This document shows positions 5,881 to 5,940 of a stretch of 5,940 nt of DNA, piece by piece. The notes beneath the pieces were generated by a model. That model did no database searches. It was not told where the DNA came from and saw only the letters and a list, made by a program, of their open reading frames with translations. A program made the position numbers and the translations under genes. Numbering within the stretch: the stretch's first letter is position 1; every line of letters starts with the position of its first letter. Source of the DNA: CAYJAZ01 sp964368455 (GTDB lineage: Bacteria; Desulfobacterota; Desulfovibrionia; Desulfovibrionales; Desulfovibrionaceae); contig CAYJAZ010000053.1 in the NCBI GenBank assembly GCA_964368455.1, positions 1-5,940 on the forward strand. The letters run 5' to 3'.

Positions 5881-5931
5881 TTTTTTATGTCTCCGACGGC
5901 CAAAGGAGTTGAACCCCTTTGGAAACCCCAA
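5881..5931. repeat. GC-rich intergenic stem-loop, probable dispersed repeat
   Basis: After the last gene and a T-rich stretch (5868-5886) the composition changes abruptly. A CCG-A-CGG mini-dyad (5893-5899) is followed by a 7-bp stem CCAAAGG (5900-5906) / CCTTTGG (5916-5922) with a 9-base loop, then AAACCCC. The T tract lies before the stem rather than after it in + orientation, so it is not a standard terminator for the + operon. The layout (CTCCG-CGGCC, CAAAGG stem, CCTTTGGAAACCCC) resembles an intergenic element I recall as frequent in Desulfovibrio-type genomes. That link is from memory, and no second copy is present in this window. Confidence 0.5.
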
Positions 5932-5940
5932 TTTGCAAGG

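Noticed and set aside
5895..5925. On the minus strand this segment contains a GGGGTTCAACTCC stretch resembling a tRNA T-arm.
   Set aside because: The stem would need several G-U pairs, no acceptor or CCA end follows, and no other tRNA arm is visible; the stem-loop repeat explains it better.
1..5940. Search for mobile elements, CRISPR arrays, toxin-antitoxin pairs or defence genes, including tRNA-associated integration next to tRNA-Glu.
   Set aside because: No transposase, integrase, spaced direct repeats or duplicated tRNA 3' end was seen; all coding space is taken by conserved genes.

Overview
The window looks like part of the chromosome of an AT-rich member of the Desulfovibrionales. The strongest lineage marker is a tetraheme cytochrome c3 with the exact heme-motif order and axial histidines of the Desulfovibrio type I protein. 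A GC-rich stem-loop at the right edge resembles an intergenic element I associate from memory with Desulfovibrio-type genomes. The low GC (by eye, about one third), A-rich codon choice and long A tracts suggest a host-associated or otherwise AT-drifted lineage. Genus cannot be fixed from this window.

Layout from the left: (i) the 3' half of a tRNA-Glu(UUC) and its hairpin terminator (1-90); (ii) a 62-residue cysteine-rich protein on the + strand (223-411); (iii) a long bidirectional terminator (420-469) separating it from a convergent minus-strand operon; (iv) that operon, dnaX-ybaB (2876 down to 484), with a possible promoter directly against the dnaX start codon; (v) a minus-strand single gene for periplasmic cytochrome c3 (3386-2994) with its own promoter and terminator; (vi) a divergent + strand pair of glycosyltransferases, GT4-like then GT9 heptosyltransferase-like (3604-5867), 20 bases apart and probably cotranscribed; (vii) a T-rich stretch and the repeat-like stem-loop at the end (5868-5940).

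The functions are mostly housekeeping: a clamp-loader subunit with a nucleoid-associated protein, periplasmic electron transfer for hydrogen and sulfate metabolism, and cell-surface (LPS or related) sugar transfer. No mobile element, CRISPR array or defence cassette is visible.

The item most worth a second look is in dnaX. Uninterrupted runs of 10 and 11 A lie just after the conserved ATPase/oligomerisation core, and every single-base slip at either run reaches a stop within a few codons. This is the arrangement expected if the short gamma form is made by slippage or frameshifting. It is an inference from sequence, and the low GC makes early out-of-frame stops common by chance.
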